Assembly: GCA_947034895.1 (NCBI GenBank)
Contig: OX344762.1
Coordinates: 6,143,501 to 6,207,500, forward strand
Reading direction: 5' to 3'
Source of the DNA: Rhytidiadelphus loreus
Taxonomy: Eukaryota; Streptophyta; Bryopsida; Hypnales; Hylocomiaceae
Length of the DNA stretch: 64,000 nt
Part shown: positions 35,779 to 47,579 of the stretch, in pieces
Numbering within the stretch: the stretch's first letter is position 1
How the letters are laid out: the number at the start of each line of letters is the position of its first letter
The notes under the pieces: model-generated
Database searches by the model: none
The model's input: only the letters and a program-made list of their open reading frames with translations
Told to the model about the DNA's origin: nothing
Program-made: the position numbers and the translations under genes

Positions 35779-36303
35779 CCCCTAAAGGACCATCGTCCCT
35801 TTGGTTGACAAATTGGATTTTGGGCATGTACCTACAGTCTCATTTTTTGTCATAATTTTTTTAAACTTTTTTTAAAGATAGAAAAACTAATTATCTTTGT
35901 GGAAATATAACGTTTTCTCAAGTAGTGCCTAGGAACAAAAGTTGTGCCCAAATAAGTTCAAAACAAGGGCAACAAAAAAAAATTCAAAAATTTTAATTTT
36001 TTTTCCTCATATATTATATTTTTTTTCTCAACGAAAGCTTTGATTCATTTCATTTGGATAAGTGGTGTGAAAGTTATAGACAATCTTGTTTTTCTAGCAA
36101 TCTAAGAATCTTCTTCAAAAAATAACTTGCAAGTTTCATTTCTGAAATTTATTCCACACATTTTTATACTAATTATGTATAAGATCCTATAGTTAAACGA
36201 TTAGATATGCAAAAGAAACAATTTCCAAATTTTGTACTCTTTGCAATAGAAATGGCAATTTTGAATGTTTTTCGGCAAGAAAAAGGCCTTGGTCCTTTAG
36301 GGG
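35779..36303. mobile_element. piggyBac-like MITE, TTAA target duplication
   Basis: TTAA at 35775-35778 and 36304-36307. Ends CCCCTAAAGGACCA and TGGTCCTTTAGGGG are perfect inverted repeats. At 525 bp it is the shortest copy. Interior text matches 46663-47579 and 20006-20950. Confidence 0.85.
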
Positions 36304-36307
36304 TTAA

Positions 36308-38060
36308 GAAATTTTAAAGTAGAAGTAGGTCCAAGATTGAACAAAAAAATTAAATTGTTAAGAGCTCTAAGATGGAATTGAAACGCAATAATTCCAATGA
36401 TGAGATTGTTCTAGTGAGCAAATTTAACCTTGTCAAATAAATTTTTAGAAAAATTGTGAAAATTGCATTAAAAAATGAACCCTCAAAGTTTTGTTTTCAA
36501 GAAAATGCTAAGTTTGTCCAATAAACAAGATTGTCCATAACTTTTGCATTACTAGTCCAATTACAATGAATCAAAGCTTCACATGTAGACAAAAATATAA
36601 TATTTGAGGTGTCTACTAACCTCCATTTTTGGCTTTAGGGTAGCATAACTTTTTCTTTCAAACACTAATTGAAAAAATGCTATATTCCTACAAAGATGAT
36701 ATATTCTTCTATCTTCAAAAAAAGTTTCAAAAAAATCATGATGAGAATTGAGACTCTAAGCATTATGTGAACCGAGATGAGAATTCCTTAAGAACTCTTA
36801 ATCTTCTATGGGTTAAAATTCAACTTCATTTTTGTAAAATTTCTCACACAATAGTTTAGAAGCAAATAAACTATAATTAATTGTTTGACAAAAATTACAA
36901 AATATTTGCACAAGAGAATTGAAATTTGAAATTCTATACAATAACTTTTGCACTTTGCATTTAGAATATTCAATTCATTTTTTTAAATGTCACATTATAT
37001 AAAAGTCGTTAATATATTTACATTGCTCTTCAAAATTTAAATGCATGCAATGTGACCTACGTTTCTATTTATACTAATCTGGTATTATCATGTCCTATTA
37101 CAAAAATATTAGTGTGGAAAACAACTTTAAGGGGCATCATCAACCATGGTTTATCAATGAGAAAGTTTGTCACCTATCCACATATTAATTGCTTCTTTAG
37201 ATTAGGCTCAATAAGGTCACCTAACTTCCTTACAAAGTATCTCACTATCAATGTATTTTCAAATACTTCATTGTCGTATTTTTCCATATCATTCATATTC
37301 ATTAAGTGGACAATTTTTCTAATAGAATACAAGATGGATTTCATCGTATATTTATGATTTTCTTGCATGATCTCTATGGTCCTCTCTGAATGTTGCAGCC
37401 CATATACATACGTTAGAGACACCCGCCAACAATTCTTTATATCCTCCAACTTCTTTTCCTTAATAGGTTAATATCTGTAATGAATCTTAGGAGACTAAAA
37501 AATGATAGCAAGGCACTTAACAGTAATCCATATAGTTAGCCAATATGTCCTTTTAGTGATAATCACTCATTCTTGAGTGACATCAAATGTTTCAATTGAA
37601 CAACCAAATTGATTATTTGCAATGGACAATTACAAGAAAGAACTTGCAAATCATAATAACAATTTTTGCATTAAAATTAGGGAAAATTAAAAAAAAAAGG
37701 AAATTTAAAAAGACCCCACCTTATAAAGACCCTAGGAATCAAGAAGAAATTCTATAAACATTCCCAATGGAGTTCCTAAAAATTAGGTCATGTATGTATT
37801 AACAACTCCAATGTAATGAAAGAAATCGAGGGGAAATAAACAATAAATGATTTATACTAATTTAAAAAATATATATTTTGAAATTGATATGAAATATCAA
37901 GGGTCTAAAAAAAATATTATTAAGAAACTTTCAAAATCAAAAAGAAAAAGAAGAAAGATGTTTAAAATCTCTTATTTATGTAGGAAATTGTAAAAAAAGG
38001 ACATCCTCAAAGCAATGGCTCCCACATCCATCCACAGTTGCACAATAAAAGAGGTCCCTT
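36308..38060. other. AT-rich interior of the Mutator-like element
   Basis: 36308-36760 resembles the interior of the 46663-47579 element (CCATAACTTTTGCAT..AATGAATCAAAGCTT). The rest is AT-rich. A 91-codon minus-strand open frame at 37174-37449 has no recognisable domain. Confidence 0.4.
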
Positions 38061-38069
38061 TCACCCGTG

Positions 38070-38745
38070 TTCTTTTCTAATAAAGAAGTCGCCCAAGACC
38101 CGAAGTCGCCCCTAGAAGCCCTCCAAAGGCCCAAATTTGCTAATTTTGGGCCTTTGGGAGGCCAATTCTTCCCACCTCCACCTGCGGTTGCCCCCTACCC
38201 CGAGGTCGCCCTACTCGAGGTCGCCCTACCCGAGGTCGCCCTCACCCGCGTTCTCCTCCCAAAGAGGTCGCCTTGACCCGAAGTCGCCCCTAGAAGCCCT
38301 CCAAAGGCCCAAATTTGCCAATTTGGGCCCTTTGGGAGGCCAATTCTTCTCGCCTCCACCTGCGGTCGCCCCCTACCCGAGGTCGCCCTCACCCGCGTTC
38401 TCCTCCCAAAGAGGTCGCCTTGACCCGAAGTCGCCCCTAGAAGCCCCCCAAAGGCCCAAATTTGCCAATTTGGGCCCTTTGGGAGGCCAATTCTTCCCGC
38501 CTCCACCTGCGGTCGCCCCCTACCCGAGGTCGCCCTCACCCGTGTTCTCCTCCCAAAGAGGTCGCCTTGACTTGAAGTCGCCCTCACCCACGTTCTCCTC
38601 CCAAAGAGGTCGCCTTGACCCGAAGTCGCCCCTAGAAGCCCTCCAAAGGCCCAAATTTGCCAATTTTTGGGCAAAAGGAGGCCAATTCTTCCCGCCTCCA
38701 CCCGCAGTCGCCCTGACCCGCGTTCTCCTCCAAGAGAGGTCGCCG
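38070..38745. repeat. GGTCGCC-rich tandem array, units of ~147-195 bp
   Basis: About four copies of a unit with CGAAGTCGCCCCTAGAAGCC, CCAAATTTGCCAATTTGGGC and several GAGGTCGCC words. The GAGGTCGCC sub-repeats vary in number, which changes unit length. The long plus- and minus-strand open frames here are repeat artefacts. Confidence 0.85.
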
Positions 38746-39235
38746 AAGACTCAAAGTCACTTGAAGAACGCGTTCGATTGCTTTTTGTAGGTGTTGAAAG
38801 TAGAAATTGAGAGCTTCATTAGAGTCAATTACTTTTGTTTTAGTTTGCTAGGTATATTAGTGGACCCTCTTTGTTAGGTGAGCTAAATAAATGGACCTTG
38901 ATGAGATCAAATTTTGTAGCTTAAACACCTAATCTCATTTATTAGAAATGAAAGCTCTTCTAAAAATCTAGTTGCTTTGGATTCTCTATAGTACAACTTG
39001 AATTTGACAATATTTTGTTTGATCTATTAATATCGCTCTAGTATATTAATTTTATGACAAGATGTCATCTTCCATTGAACACTCAGTTTTTGCAAACATG
39101 CAATTTTTTTAAATATATATCAATGGTTCATTATCATTTATTCAATTGTGATTACATGATATGAAATAAAATAAAATAAGAAAGATCATACATATCTATC
39201 AATCTATTTTTTTGTATTTTGAAATTCATTTGATA

Positions 39236-40010
39236 AATTATACACTTGTAGAATGACTATTTGAGATTTGCTTAAATCCATAGGGAAAGTTTTTATTTAA
39301 ATCTCTTTCCTCTAGTTTTAGGTTAGAGGTGAAGATAGTAAGTAATTCATAAGTACAAAGATGCTTGGTGAATCAAAAAAATTAAATGGGGAAGGTATTG
39401 CAAATATCTTCATGCATTATTCTGTATTTTGAAATACACTTGATAAATTGTAGACCCATAGGGTAAATCTTTGAGCTTTGCATAAATTAAATCAAAAGGG
39501 GAAGTTTTCATTTAAATCCCTTCCTCACTAATTTTTTAAGTTAGAGATGAAGGTGGTAAATCATGCATGACTACAAAGATGCTTAGAGAATCAAGAAAAA
39601 TACCCTTGATAAATTGTAGACCCATAGGATAAATCTTTGAGCTTTGCATAAATTAAATCAAAAGGGGAAGTTTTCATTTAAATCCCTTCCTCACTAATTT
39701 TTTAAGTTAGAGATGAAGGTGGTAAATCATGCATGACTACAAAGATGCTTAGAGAATTAAAAAAAAATACCCTTGATAAATTGTAGACCCATAGGATAAA
39801 TCTTTGAGATTTGCATAAATTAAATCAAAAAGAGAAGTTTTCATTTAAATCCCTTCCCTACTATTTTTTTAAATTAGAGATGAAGGTGGTAATAATTCAT
39901 GAGTACAAAGATGTCTGGAGAATCAAAAAAATTAAATGGAGAAGGTATTGTAAATATCTTCATGCATTATTTTGTATTTTGAAATACACTTCATAAATTA
40001 TAGGTCCTTT
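39236..40010. repeat. Satellite-like AT-rich tandem array, unit ~167-210 bp
   Basis: Five copies of a unit starting TAAATT(G/A)TA(G/C)A and containing GAAGTTTTCATTTAAATC and GTACAAAGATG.TTGG, with starts near 39236, 39445, 39611, 39777 and 39991. Long units include an extra GAAGGTATTG..CATGCATTAT segment. Confidence 0.75.
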
Positions 40011-40484
40011 AGTAGGATAATTCGTTGATATATACATAAATTAAATCTAAAAGGGAAATTTTTCTTTAAATCACTTCCATCTAATTTTTAAGTTAGGGAT
40101 GATGGATTGATGGTGGTAAATAATTTATGAGTACAAGAATACTTGGAAAAAAGAAGAATTCAAGTGGGAAAGTTTTTTATACAAATCTTTGTGCATTATT
40201 TTGTATTTTAAAATCCACCTCATGAATAATCACTAGAAGAGAAAGGAATGTTTTAGGTATGGTCTTAGCAATATAGTTCTATAATTTATGACCTTCTAGC
40301 AAATTATAGTAAATATTTATTAGAAATACATTTGTTTTCAATAAAAATTTACTAAAAATCTCCCTAAAGATCAGAAGATTGTAGGACTGTACTACTAGGT
40401 TGTACTTAAAACAACCTTTTCTCTTGTAGAGAATACATTGTTAGGATGTTAAGCTCTAAAGTCTCAATTGTCTTTGTAGCTTGG

Positions 40485-41340
40485 AAAATGGATTTCGGGC
40501 AACTTCATATAAGGTCAATTTTTTATGAAGCTTTTTATACTTTTTCATGATATAGATAAACTTGTTAGTTTTATGGGATTGTAATTTGTATTTTAATTGG
40601 TGCCAAAGAGCAAGAGTTATACCACAATAAGCCTAAATATAAATTAGGTGAACAAAAAAAATTCACAAAAATTTGAATTAAAAATTAAAGTTTTTTTGTT
40701 CTCATAGATTGGAATTTTTTTGTACTTCAAAAGCTTTGGTTCATTTTTGGGGGATTGATGGTATGAAAGTTATAGAGCATCTTTTTTTGTGAGCAATCAT
40801 AGTATCATATTAAAAAAAATTAAGCATAGGATTCTTTTGGGCCACTCAAGTTTCAAACTTTTTCAAAACAATTAAACAAATAAGTTCAAAAAATTAACTT
40901 TGATTCATAGAACAATCTCACCATTGGGATTAGTGTGTTTTAATTCCATTTTAAAGCTATTAATGATAAAGTTTTTTCTCTCTATGATGTACTTTCTTCT
41001 ACTTAATAATTTTTTAAAGAATGAAACCACATTATTTTTAAATTTTAAATTTTTTATATTTTCAAATCAATTTTGAATGATGAAATTTTTTTAATTCAAG
41101 ACTATAATGTAAACTTTTTTAAGTTAAGAAGATTCAAAGTAGCTTGTCAATATGTCACAAATGTGATTTCTTCACTTTGAACGCATTTACCTTACAATCT
41201 ATGTGGTGAAAGTGTTTGAAATTTTTTCCACACATTGTCATACTATTCTACTTTAAGATCCTACGATTACATATTCAAAAATACCATTAATTTTTTTTTC
41301 TTTTTGTACTAGAAATAGTAGTTTTGAAAGTTTTTTTGGA
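40485..41340. mobile_element. Relic of a piggyBac-like element
   Basis: Shares TTTTTTCCACACATTGTC, AAGATCCTACGATTACAT and TACTAGAAATAGTAGTTTTG with the TTAA elements. Its own ends and TTAA duplication are not preserved. Confidence 0.45.
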
Positions 41341-41346
41341 CAATTG

Positions 41347-41580
41347 CAACAAAGAGGTCGCCCCTAGGGACCAGAAGTCGCCCCTAAGGACTAGAGGTCG
41401 CCCCTAGGGACCAGAGGTCGCCTCTAAGGACCAGAGGTCGCCCCTAGACCTGCAGTCGCCCTAGATTTTGGACCCGCAGTCGCCCCCTACCCGCGGTTGC
41501 CCCTAGACCCGCAGTCGCCCTAGATTTTGGACCCGCAGTCGCCCCCTACCCGTGGTCGCCCCTACCCGCGGTCGCCCCTC
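41347..41580. repeat. GTCGCCCCTA short tandem array near the element's right end
   Basis: At least ten GTCGCCCC or GGTCGCCT words spaced about 20-25 bp. The inverted counterpart at the left end (35400-35440) has only two or three. Confidence 0.75.
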
Positions 41581-41774
41581 ATGAAGCACGCCACGTCACA
41601 GCCACGTAGGACAGTTCGTTTTACCTAGGGGTAAAAAAATTTGAAATCCGAAATCCGTACACGACAACAAAAACCGCCCATACTCGACAACTCGACAATT
41701 CGACATGCGACATGCGACGTCTATTAGACACAAAAACCCAAAATTCTGTCAGACAAGACAACCATGGGGGGGAG

Positions 41775-42407
41775 ACGCTTACAAGAAGTCAGACAACTTC
41801 AAAGACTACAAGGGCGCAATGCTAGCGGTTCACCATGTCATCTATAGGTATTTTTCACTCCTTCCTTCATGTACTTGTTTTACCGATTCTCCTCGTTTGT
41901 GCATGCTTAGGGTCCTTGGGATGGTAGTCTCGGTGCCGAGACTACTGAAATTAGTGCTTCACTCTTGCAACATGGGCTGCTTGCTAAAACTGCCTTTCAT
42001 TCATTTTACTCTCATTTAAACCCTTGTTGGTGGTTCATTCAATTAAGCTTTAGAGTACGTGCTTGGTATGCTTCACTAAATTTGGTGAGATGTCTTCAAA
42101 TTGGTGTGATTAATCCAAACAAGCATTTGTAACTGACATGTTCCATCATTGTCATCTTCCTTTTCATATGCACAGGTATTTCAAGTTCGAGTTGTATGCC
42201 AAGAAGGCCATAGCCAAGTCTGACTTGCCACCATTCCTGACGGCTTGGTTGGATAGATCGAGGGATGACTGCATGTTCTCAGCATGGCAACTCCAAAACT
42301 GGACCACTCCACATCTTCAAGCCTGCCCTTGGTACATTGAGTGCAACTTGGGATCCATTCCACCCGAGGAGGCACCTTTGTTCAAGACATTGAAGGAACA
42401 CTACTAG
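41775..42407 (+). pseudogene. Exon 6 (3' part) and exon 7
   Basis: 41775-41847 resumes the frame after the Mutator-like element (MFRGG then DAYKKSDNFKDYKG) and ends TATAG|GTATTT. Exon 7 starts at 42176 after ATATGCACAG and joins in frame (HVIYRYFKFELYAKK). It ends at a TAG at 42405, after LFKTLKEHY. The stop is one C-to-T change from CAG. It could be the original end of an exon, but methyltransferase motifs continue downstream. Confidence 0.7.
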
Positions 42408-42699
42408 AGAAGTAGTGAAAACCAAGACAAAATCAACAAATTTCTGCTGGAATCAACATGAAAATGATTTTTCCTCATCAAACACAATTTTTTAGACACG
42501 TTTTGTGTTGGTTAAATAAAAACCAACATAATTTTGTTACATTTTTTAGAATTTTGGAATCTTTTGGAATCTTTTGAAATCTTTTTGGAATCTTTTGAAA
42601 TACCATAATAATACTAGAAAATTTGCAAACATCACCTTAAAACACCAAAAAAACACTCAAAAAATTTAAAACACCACCTACAAATGCCCTAAAAACAAC

Positions 42700-43215
42700 G
42701 CAGAAATGCAAAACAGCACTCCCCAGTGCCCAAAAAACGACTCAAAAATGCAAAACAACACTTCCAAGTGCCCAAAAAACAACTCAAAAATGGAAATCAG
42801 CACTCCCAAGTGCCCAGAAAACAACTCAAAAATCCACAACAGCACTCCCAAGTGCCCAAAAAAACAACTCAAAAAAGCAAATCAGCACTTCCAAGTACCC
42901 AAAAAACGACTCAAAAATGCAAAACAGCACTTCTAACTTCCCCAAAATCAACTCAAAAATGGAAATCAGCACTCCCAAGTGCCCCCAAAACAACTCAAAA
43001 TTGGAAATCAGCACTCCCAAGTGCCCAGAAAACAACTCAAAAAAGCAAATCAGCACTCCCAAGTGCCCAAAAATCAACTCAAAAATGAAAATTAGCACTC
43101 CCCCAAGTGCCCAGAAAACAACTCGAAAATGCAAAACAACACTTCCAAGTGCCCAAAAAACAACTCAAAAATGGAAATCAGCACTTAAAAGTGCTCAAGA
43201 AACAACTCAAAAATG
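42700..43215. repeat. 42 bp minisatellite, ~12 copies
   Basis: Unit CCCAAAAAACAACTCAAAAA + TGGAAATCAGCACTCCCAAGTG. The period is a multiple of three, so all three plus frames and one minus frame stay open with a 14-residue period. There is no sign of true coding. Confidence 0.9.
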
Positions 43216-43275
43216 AAAAAAATGAAAAACTTTGGAATTTGGTGTTTCTTTAATTTCAGAAGATTTCAACAGTCA

Positions 43276-43590
43276 TTTAGGCATAGTAAAATAACTTTTT
43301 TCAAGAAACTTCAAACTAAGAAAAGTTTTAAGATGAATTTAAGTTTCATCTCCAAAAAACCGTTTGATATTTCAATCATCCAATCAAAAGTTATGGACAA
43401 AACATCAGAGGGGGGTTCAAATGGACATTTTTTCTACATTTTCAAACACCCTCTCTTATTTTTTTCCATAACTTTTTATTGGAGAATTGAAATCCCAAAC
43501 GGATTTTTGGAGATGAATCTTAGATTCATTTAGCAACTTTTCTTAGTTCAAAGTTTTTTCAAAAAAAATAATTTGCTATGCCTAAACGGC
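43276..43590. mobile_element. Fold-back MITE
   Basis: Left arm TTTAGGCATAGTAAAATAAC.. and right arm ..AATAATTTGCTATGCCTAAA are inverted. The arms continue through AACTAAGAAAAG/CTTTTCTTAGTT and GGAGATGAA/TTCATCTCC for about 120 bp. Confidence 0.7.
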
Positions 43591-43674
43591 TACCAAAGTC
43601 AGCTGACTTAAGAAACATAGAATTTTAAATGGTTAAGTATATTTTTTATTTCCAAATAGACATGTAGTTGCAAT

Positions 43675-43745
43675 GGGTGGTGTGGTAGTTAGTTCATGGG
43701 GCTTGTACATGGGAGGTCTCGAGTTCGACCCCCCATGGCGGCAAT
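43675..43745 (+). mobile_element. tRNA-derived SINE head (fragment)
   Basis: GGTGGTGTGGTAGTTAG..GGGCTTGTACATGGGAGG followed by GAGTTCGACCC resembles pol III A and B boxes (B-box consensus GGTTCGANTCC). No intact tRNA cloverleaf and no clear SINE tail were seen. Confidence 0.45.
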
Positions 43746-43997
43746 GGCCTAATGGCGAGACTGTCCGGAATTTCCGGGCAGCGGACAGTTTCTATAAATA
43801 GCAATTTTGTCCTGCCCGGAAATTTCGGGCAGCCCCCAAAAAATTCGATTTTTTTTTTATTTTTTAAATGTGTCCAATCCAAGAGAAAATCAGCAGAAAA
43901 TGTGTTAATAAGGAGTCCGAACCAAGTGTTCCTAACCCACAGAGAAAACCAACACATTTTCTGTTGAATTTGTCTTCATTTGGACTGTTTTCTTCTG

Positions 43998-44441
43998 GTA
44001 GTGGAAACACTGGTTGTTGAGCCTGAATTCGATGAGTTTGCTGGACTTGATCCAGAAGCCCGATCGAAGGCCATTGCCAAACGGGATGCGTTTGACAAGA
44101 AGAAGGTGGAGAGGCTGGAAGAGGCAAAGAAGAAGACGGAGGATATAAAACTCAAGAGATTGGCAGCAAAGGCCGAGAAGGAGCAAGAGAGGGCAAAAAA
44201 GAAGGGCAAGAAGAGGAAGGCCGAGACTCCCTTGCAGAAGCCAGCAACTAGCGCCGCAGACGTCAAGGACACGTCATCTAGCTTTTCATTGACTCAGGAT
44301 CGACTCGTTCATGGTCTCACGCCACCTGTTCATCACTTGGATTTTGACCCAGCTATTGACGAATGCATTTTGAATATTTCGTTGCGGGGTCTAACCCGTG
44401 ACAAAAAGGCCCTTAAAGCCGTCGAAGGCTTCTTATCCATG
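43998..44441 (+). pseudogene. Exon 8 of the ParB-methyltransferase gene
   Basis: Encodes VVETLVVEPEFDEFAGLDPE, then a strongly basic coiled-coil-like region (KKKVERLEEAKKKTED.., KKGKKRKAE, a likely nuclear localisation signal). It then opens the methyltransferase domain (LDFDPAIDECILNISLRGL). Ends at TCCATG|GTATTT. The acceptor is uncertain because the upstream edge is an insertion or repeat. Confidence 0.65.
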
Positions 44442-44618
44442 GTATTTTGGTTGTGTGCCTTATTTTCTATTGAATTCAATCCTTCATGGAACATGAATAT
44501 GATGCATGCCTATTTCATATTCATTTTGTTCATTGCTTGTCTAATAATTTTAATCTGTCTTTAAATCCATTTTTGAAATTTTCCAAATTCTTAATCTCCT
44601 CTGAATGTTTTCATGCAG

Positions 44619-44942
44619 CATGCTAGCGACAAGCAACGCTACTTTGATGGAGTCTTGACTATAGAGTCTGCGGTGGACTTGATTCTTGTTGATGTTCCAG
44701 AAGGACTCCATGTGCCTACCGTATCAGCTCCTCCTGCACCGATTCTGACGTGGAACTACTTCTCAGATGATTGGTTGATTCCAGTCTTTGACTTTGCAGC
44801 TGGTTATCTACACGACAATGGAGCACTTATTGTGATGTACCCATCCTCTTCGAAGTCGCACAGGAGCTAGCTTCTTGGATGCTGCAAAGAATATGGATTC
44901 AACATTCTCGTGGATTGGTGGGGTATGAACCACCTTCACTTG
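44619..44942 (+). pseudogene. Exon 9, 5' part: methyltransferase motif IV region
   Basis: Starts after TTTTCATGCAG. AVDLILVDVPEG sits where beta-class DNA amino-methyltransferases have D-L-I-x-x-D-P-P-Y, so the catalytic [DNS]PP[YFW] is replaced by DVPE. LHDNGALIVMYP follows, corresponding to the LKPGGxLxV strand. A TAG at 44868 interrupts the frame, which otherwise runs on through EYGFNILVDWWGMNHLHL to the CACTA element; TAG is one C-to-T change from CAG. The last three bases, TTG, are the CACTA target duplication. Confidence 0.75.
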
Positions 44943-45349
44943 CACTATAAGAAAACTGTGTTTTTTGAGATTTTGAGATTTAGACATCCACACGTCTGTA
45001 CTGACGTTTTTCTACGTCTGCAAGGACATCTTGAAACTTGCGTCTTGCGCAGACATGCCAAAAACATCGAAAATCTGGTCGGACATCACAAATTATTCGC
45101 CAGACATCACAAAAAACATGGGTCAACGGGGTCCTGAAAGGTCGCCATGTGGCTGCCACCTAAGTGCCACACATGCGTGGGAAGCCATGTAGGATTTTTT
45201 TTCCATCAATGCCCGTCCATGACGTGGCATCTGAGGTGGCATCTGAGGTGGCATCTGACATTGCATTTAGTAAGGATGATATGGCATGCCACGTCAGCAC
45301 ATTTCTTTGCCACATCAACGCATTTTCCTGTTGTTTAAGAAATTTAATA

Positions 45350-45550
45350 TTGTTTTTGAAGACATCAACTTAGACGTCTAGACGTTTTGAAAGACATCAA
45401 TTTAGACATCTAGACGTTTTGAAAGACATCAACTTAGACATCTAGACGTTTTCTAAGACATCACCTTAGACGTCTAGACGTTTTCTAAGACGTCATTGTA
45501 GATGTCTAGACATTTATTGAGACGTCAACTTAAACATCTAGATGTTGTGG
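45350..45550. repeat. CACTA sub-terminal repeat array
   Basis: Six to seven units of about 37 bp of the form GACATCAACTTAGACGTCTA + GACGTTTT..A. Such sub-terminal palindromes are where CACTA transposases bind. The TCTAGA core is itself palindromic. Confidence 0.75.
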
Positions 45551-46662
45551 GATGTCAATGTAGATGCCCTAATTTCACCATAAATATTTCTTGCAACGTC
45601 CAATATGATTTAGAAGAACAAAATGATGTCACTTTTGACATTTATGTGGTCAAATGTGCTATTTGGCATAATGTCAATATGGACAATTACACAAGTCCTA
45701 CATAATGCACATCCAAATTTCATATATAATATACCATATACAATACATAATATGCCATACAAAATACATTGTATTAAGAATTATGTCATATAACTCCAAA
45801 TGTATTTCAAAAATGTCCAATACAACATGTCATACATAGTACACCATATACAATACAAAATACACCAAACAAAATACACCATATTTGGATATTATAGTAC
45901 ATGACTTAAAAGTCACTTGATGTGATTATATAGAGAGGAGAAGACAACCTCTTTATACAAGAGGGATGGTGGAAAGTTAGACAAACAATATGGGATATGG
46001 AAAACACAAGAATTGTTACAAGTAGAAATGCAGACTGCATTTAAACGTCTAGACATTTTCTGAGACGTCATGGAAAACATCAAAAGTACATGTTGATGTC
46101 TCCTATGATGTTGGTATCAACACTAATATATAAGTAGATGTCGTAGGTAGTTGTCTTTACAAACTTAGACACCGATCAAAAAGCATCAGTGTAGACATTT
46201 GTAGTTCTCATATATGGTGTTAAGGCATTGCATACAATTGTTTAGACCAGTGCTCTAAATGATACCAAGCAATGTATCATACAAGGAATACATCTTGACA
46301 AAGGCCTAGAGATGGAAAGGATGTGGAGTTTTTTGTCTATAGTCAAGGCTCTTGCAACCACAAAGAGTTGTTTGTTATCCACCCTAAATAAAATTCTTAC
46401 CTTTTGCGGAGTGGTTGACATTTGTGAGAAAGAAAATTGAACATTTTGAAAAGTTGTGTGCCGAATAGAGGTTAGGAGTAATGGAAGGCACTATACGTAC
46501 TCCACCCAATCCATCCTGAACATGGTTCAATTGCAAAATGATAGGGACTTTGATGGACTACAACCAATGCAAGAAGTTGACTCAATGTAGCATTCCATAG
46601 ATGAAAAAAGAGCCTACTTTGTCATTGTGGGTGACAATGCAATTCTTGAGGTTGGAGCTTAA

Positions 46663-47579
46663 CCCCTAAAGGACCAAGGTCTTTTTCCTGCCAAAAAACA
46701 GTCAAAATTGCCATATCTATAGCAAAGAGTGAAAAAAAATGAAAATTGTTTTTTTTTCATATCTAACCGTAGGATCTTACATCTAACTAGTATAAGAGTG
46801 TGGAAAAAAATTTAGAATTTTTGACCGCACAGATTGCAAGATATCTGAGTTTAAAGTGAAAAAAATAAGTTTTCAGCACCTTGTAGGACTAGATTTTCTT
46901 ACTTTGAACATTTTTAACTTAAAACTTTTGCACTACAGAGTTTTGAGATTTAAATATTTATGGTGGATAATTGAGTTGAGAGTCTAGGGGAAAAAAAATT
47001 CAAAAAAACTTAAGTATCATTCTTAAAAAAATTGTTAAATAGAAATAGGTACAAGATAGAAGGAAAATCTAAAATATCAATATATTTTAGATGGAATTAA
47101 AATGCACTAATCTCAATGGTAGGATTGTTCTAGAAAGTAAATCAGACCATGTAAGAAAAAATTGAAAAAAAAAAATTGCATTAAATAATGAATCCTACAA
47201 GTTATTTTTTTCAAGAAGACGCTCTAACTGCCTGAAAAACAAGAATGTCCATAACTTGCTCATAACAAATCCAAATGAAATGAATCAAAGCTTTCTAGAT
47301 AGAAAAAAATATAATCTATGAGAAAAAAATATTAAAAAAAAAATTCAAATTTTTGTCTATTTTTTTTTTGCTGCCCGGACTGCCCATCCCCTCGTTTGAG
47401 CTTATTTGGTCATAACTTTTGTTCCCAGGCATCAATTGTGAAAAAAATTATATTCTCACAAAGCTTATCAATTTTTCCATCTCCAAAAGAAGTTTCAAAA
47501 AATCACAACAAAATTTCTGCTCGTAAGTACCTGCCCAAAAACACATTTGTCCCCTGAGGGGACAATGGTCCTTTAGGGG
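46663..47579. mobile_element. piggyBac-like non-autonomous element nested in the CACTA element
   Basis: TTAA at 46659-46662 and 47580-47583. Ends CCCCTAAAGGACCA and TGGTCCTTTAGGGG are identical to those at 35779-36303. The 917 bp interior shares many phrases with the other copies. Confidence 0.88.

Larger units (their letters stand above)
35236..41765. mobile_element. 6.5 kb Mutator-like non-autonomous element in exon 6, 9 bp TSD
   Basis: The 9-mer GGGGGGGAG lies immediately outside both ends (35227-35235 and 41766-41774). Both ends are related when one is reverse-complemented: GGTTGTCT near the tip, GTCTAATAGA further in, then GGGGCGACCGCGGGTAGGGG-type words within the first 200 bp. A 9 bp duplication with long inverted ends points to the Mutator superfamily. 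No transposase is encoded. It contains a nested TTAA element, GGTCGCC-rich tandem arrays and a ~170-210 bp satellite-like array. Confidence 0.75.
42408..43997. mobile_element. Probable fifth insertion, between exons 7 and 8
   Basis: Non-coding sequence separates exon 7 from exon 8. GTAGT(G) occurs at both edges (42412-42417, 43998-44003). The first bases (GAAAACCAAGACAAAATCAA) resemble the reverse complement of the last (AAGACAAATTCAACAGAAAA) after a small offset. Boundaries are not clean, and an ordinary long intron with nested repeats is possible. It contains a 42 bp minisatellite, a fold-back element and a SINE-like head. Confidence 0.45.

Noticed and set aside
37174..37449. 91-codon minus-strand frame as a captured gene fragment
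   Set aside because: No recognisable domain and no splice signals; kept only as a note within the Mutator-like element.
38067..38790. 217- and 168-codon open frames
   Set aside because: Produced by the GGTCGCC tandem array on both strands; Pro/Arg/Gly-rich repeats without domain evidence.
43675..43745. Functional tRNA gene
   Set aside because: Only A- and B-box-like text is present; no acceptor stem or anticodon arm pairs convincingly.
42408..43997. Ordinary intron between exons 7 and 8
   Set aside because: Not fully excluded, but the exon 7 frame stops at 42405 and no good donor joins it in frame. The repeat content and partly matching edges favour an insertion.
29969..44870. Stop codons rescued by U-to-C RNA editing
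   Set aside because: Such editing occurs in organelles of some ferns and hornworts; this gene has nuclear spliceosomal introns and transposons, so decay is the simpler reading.
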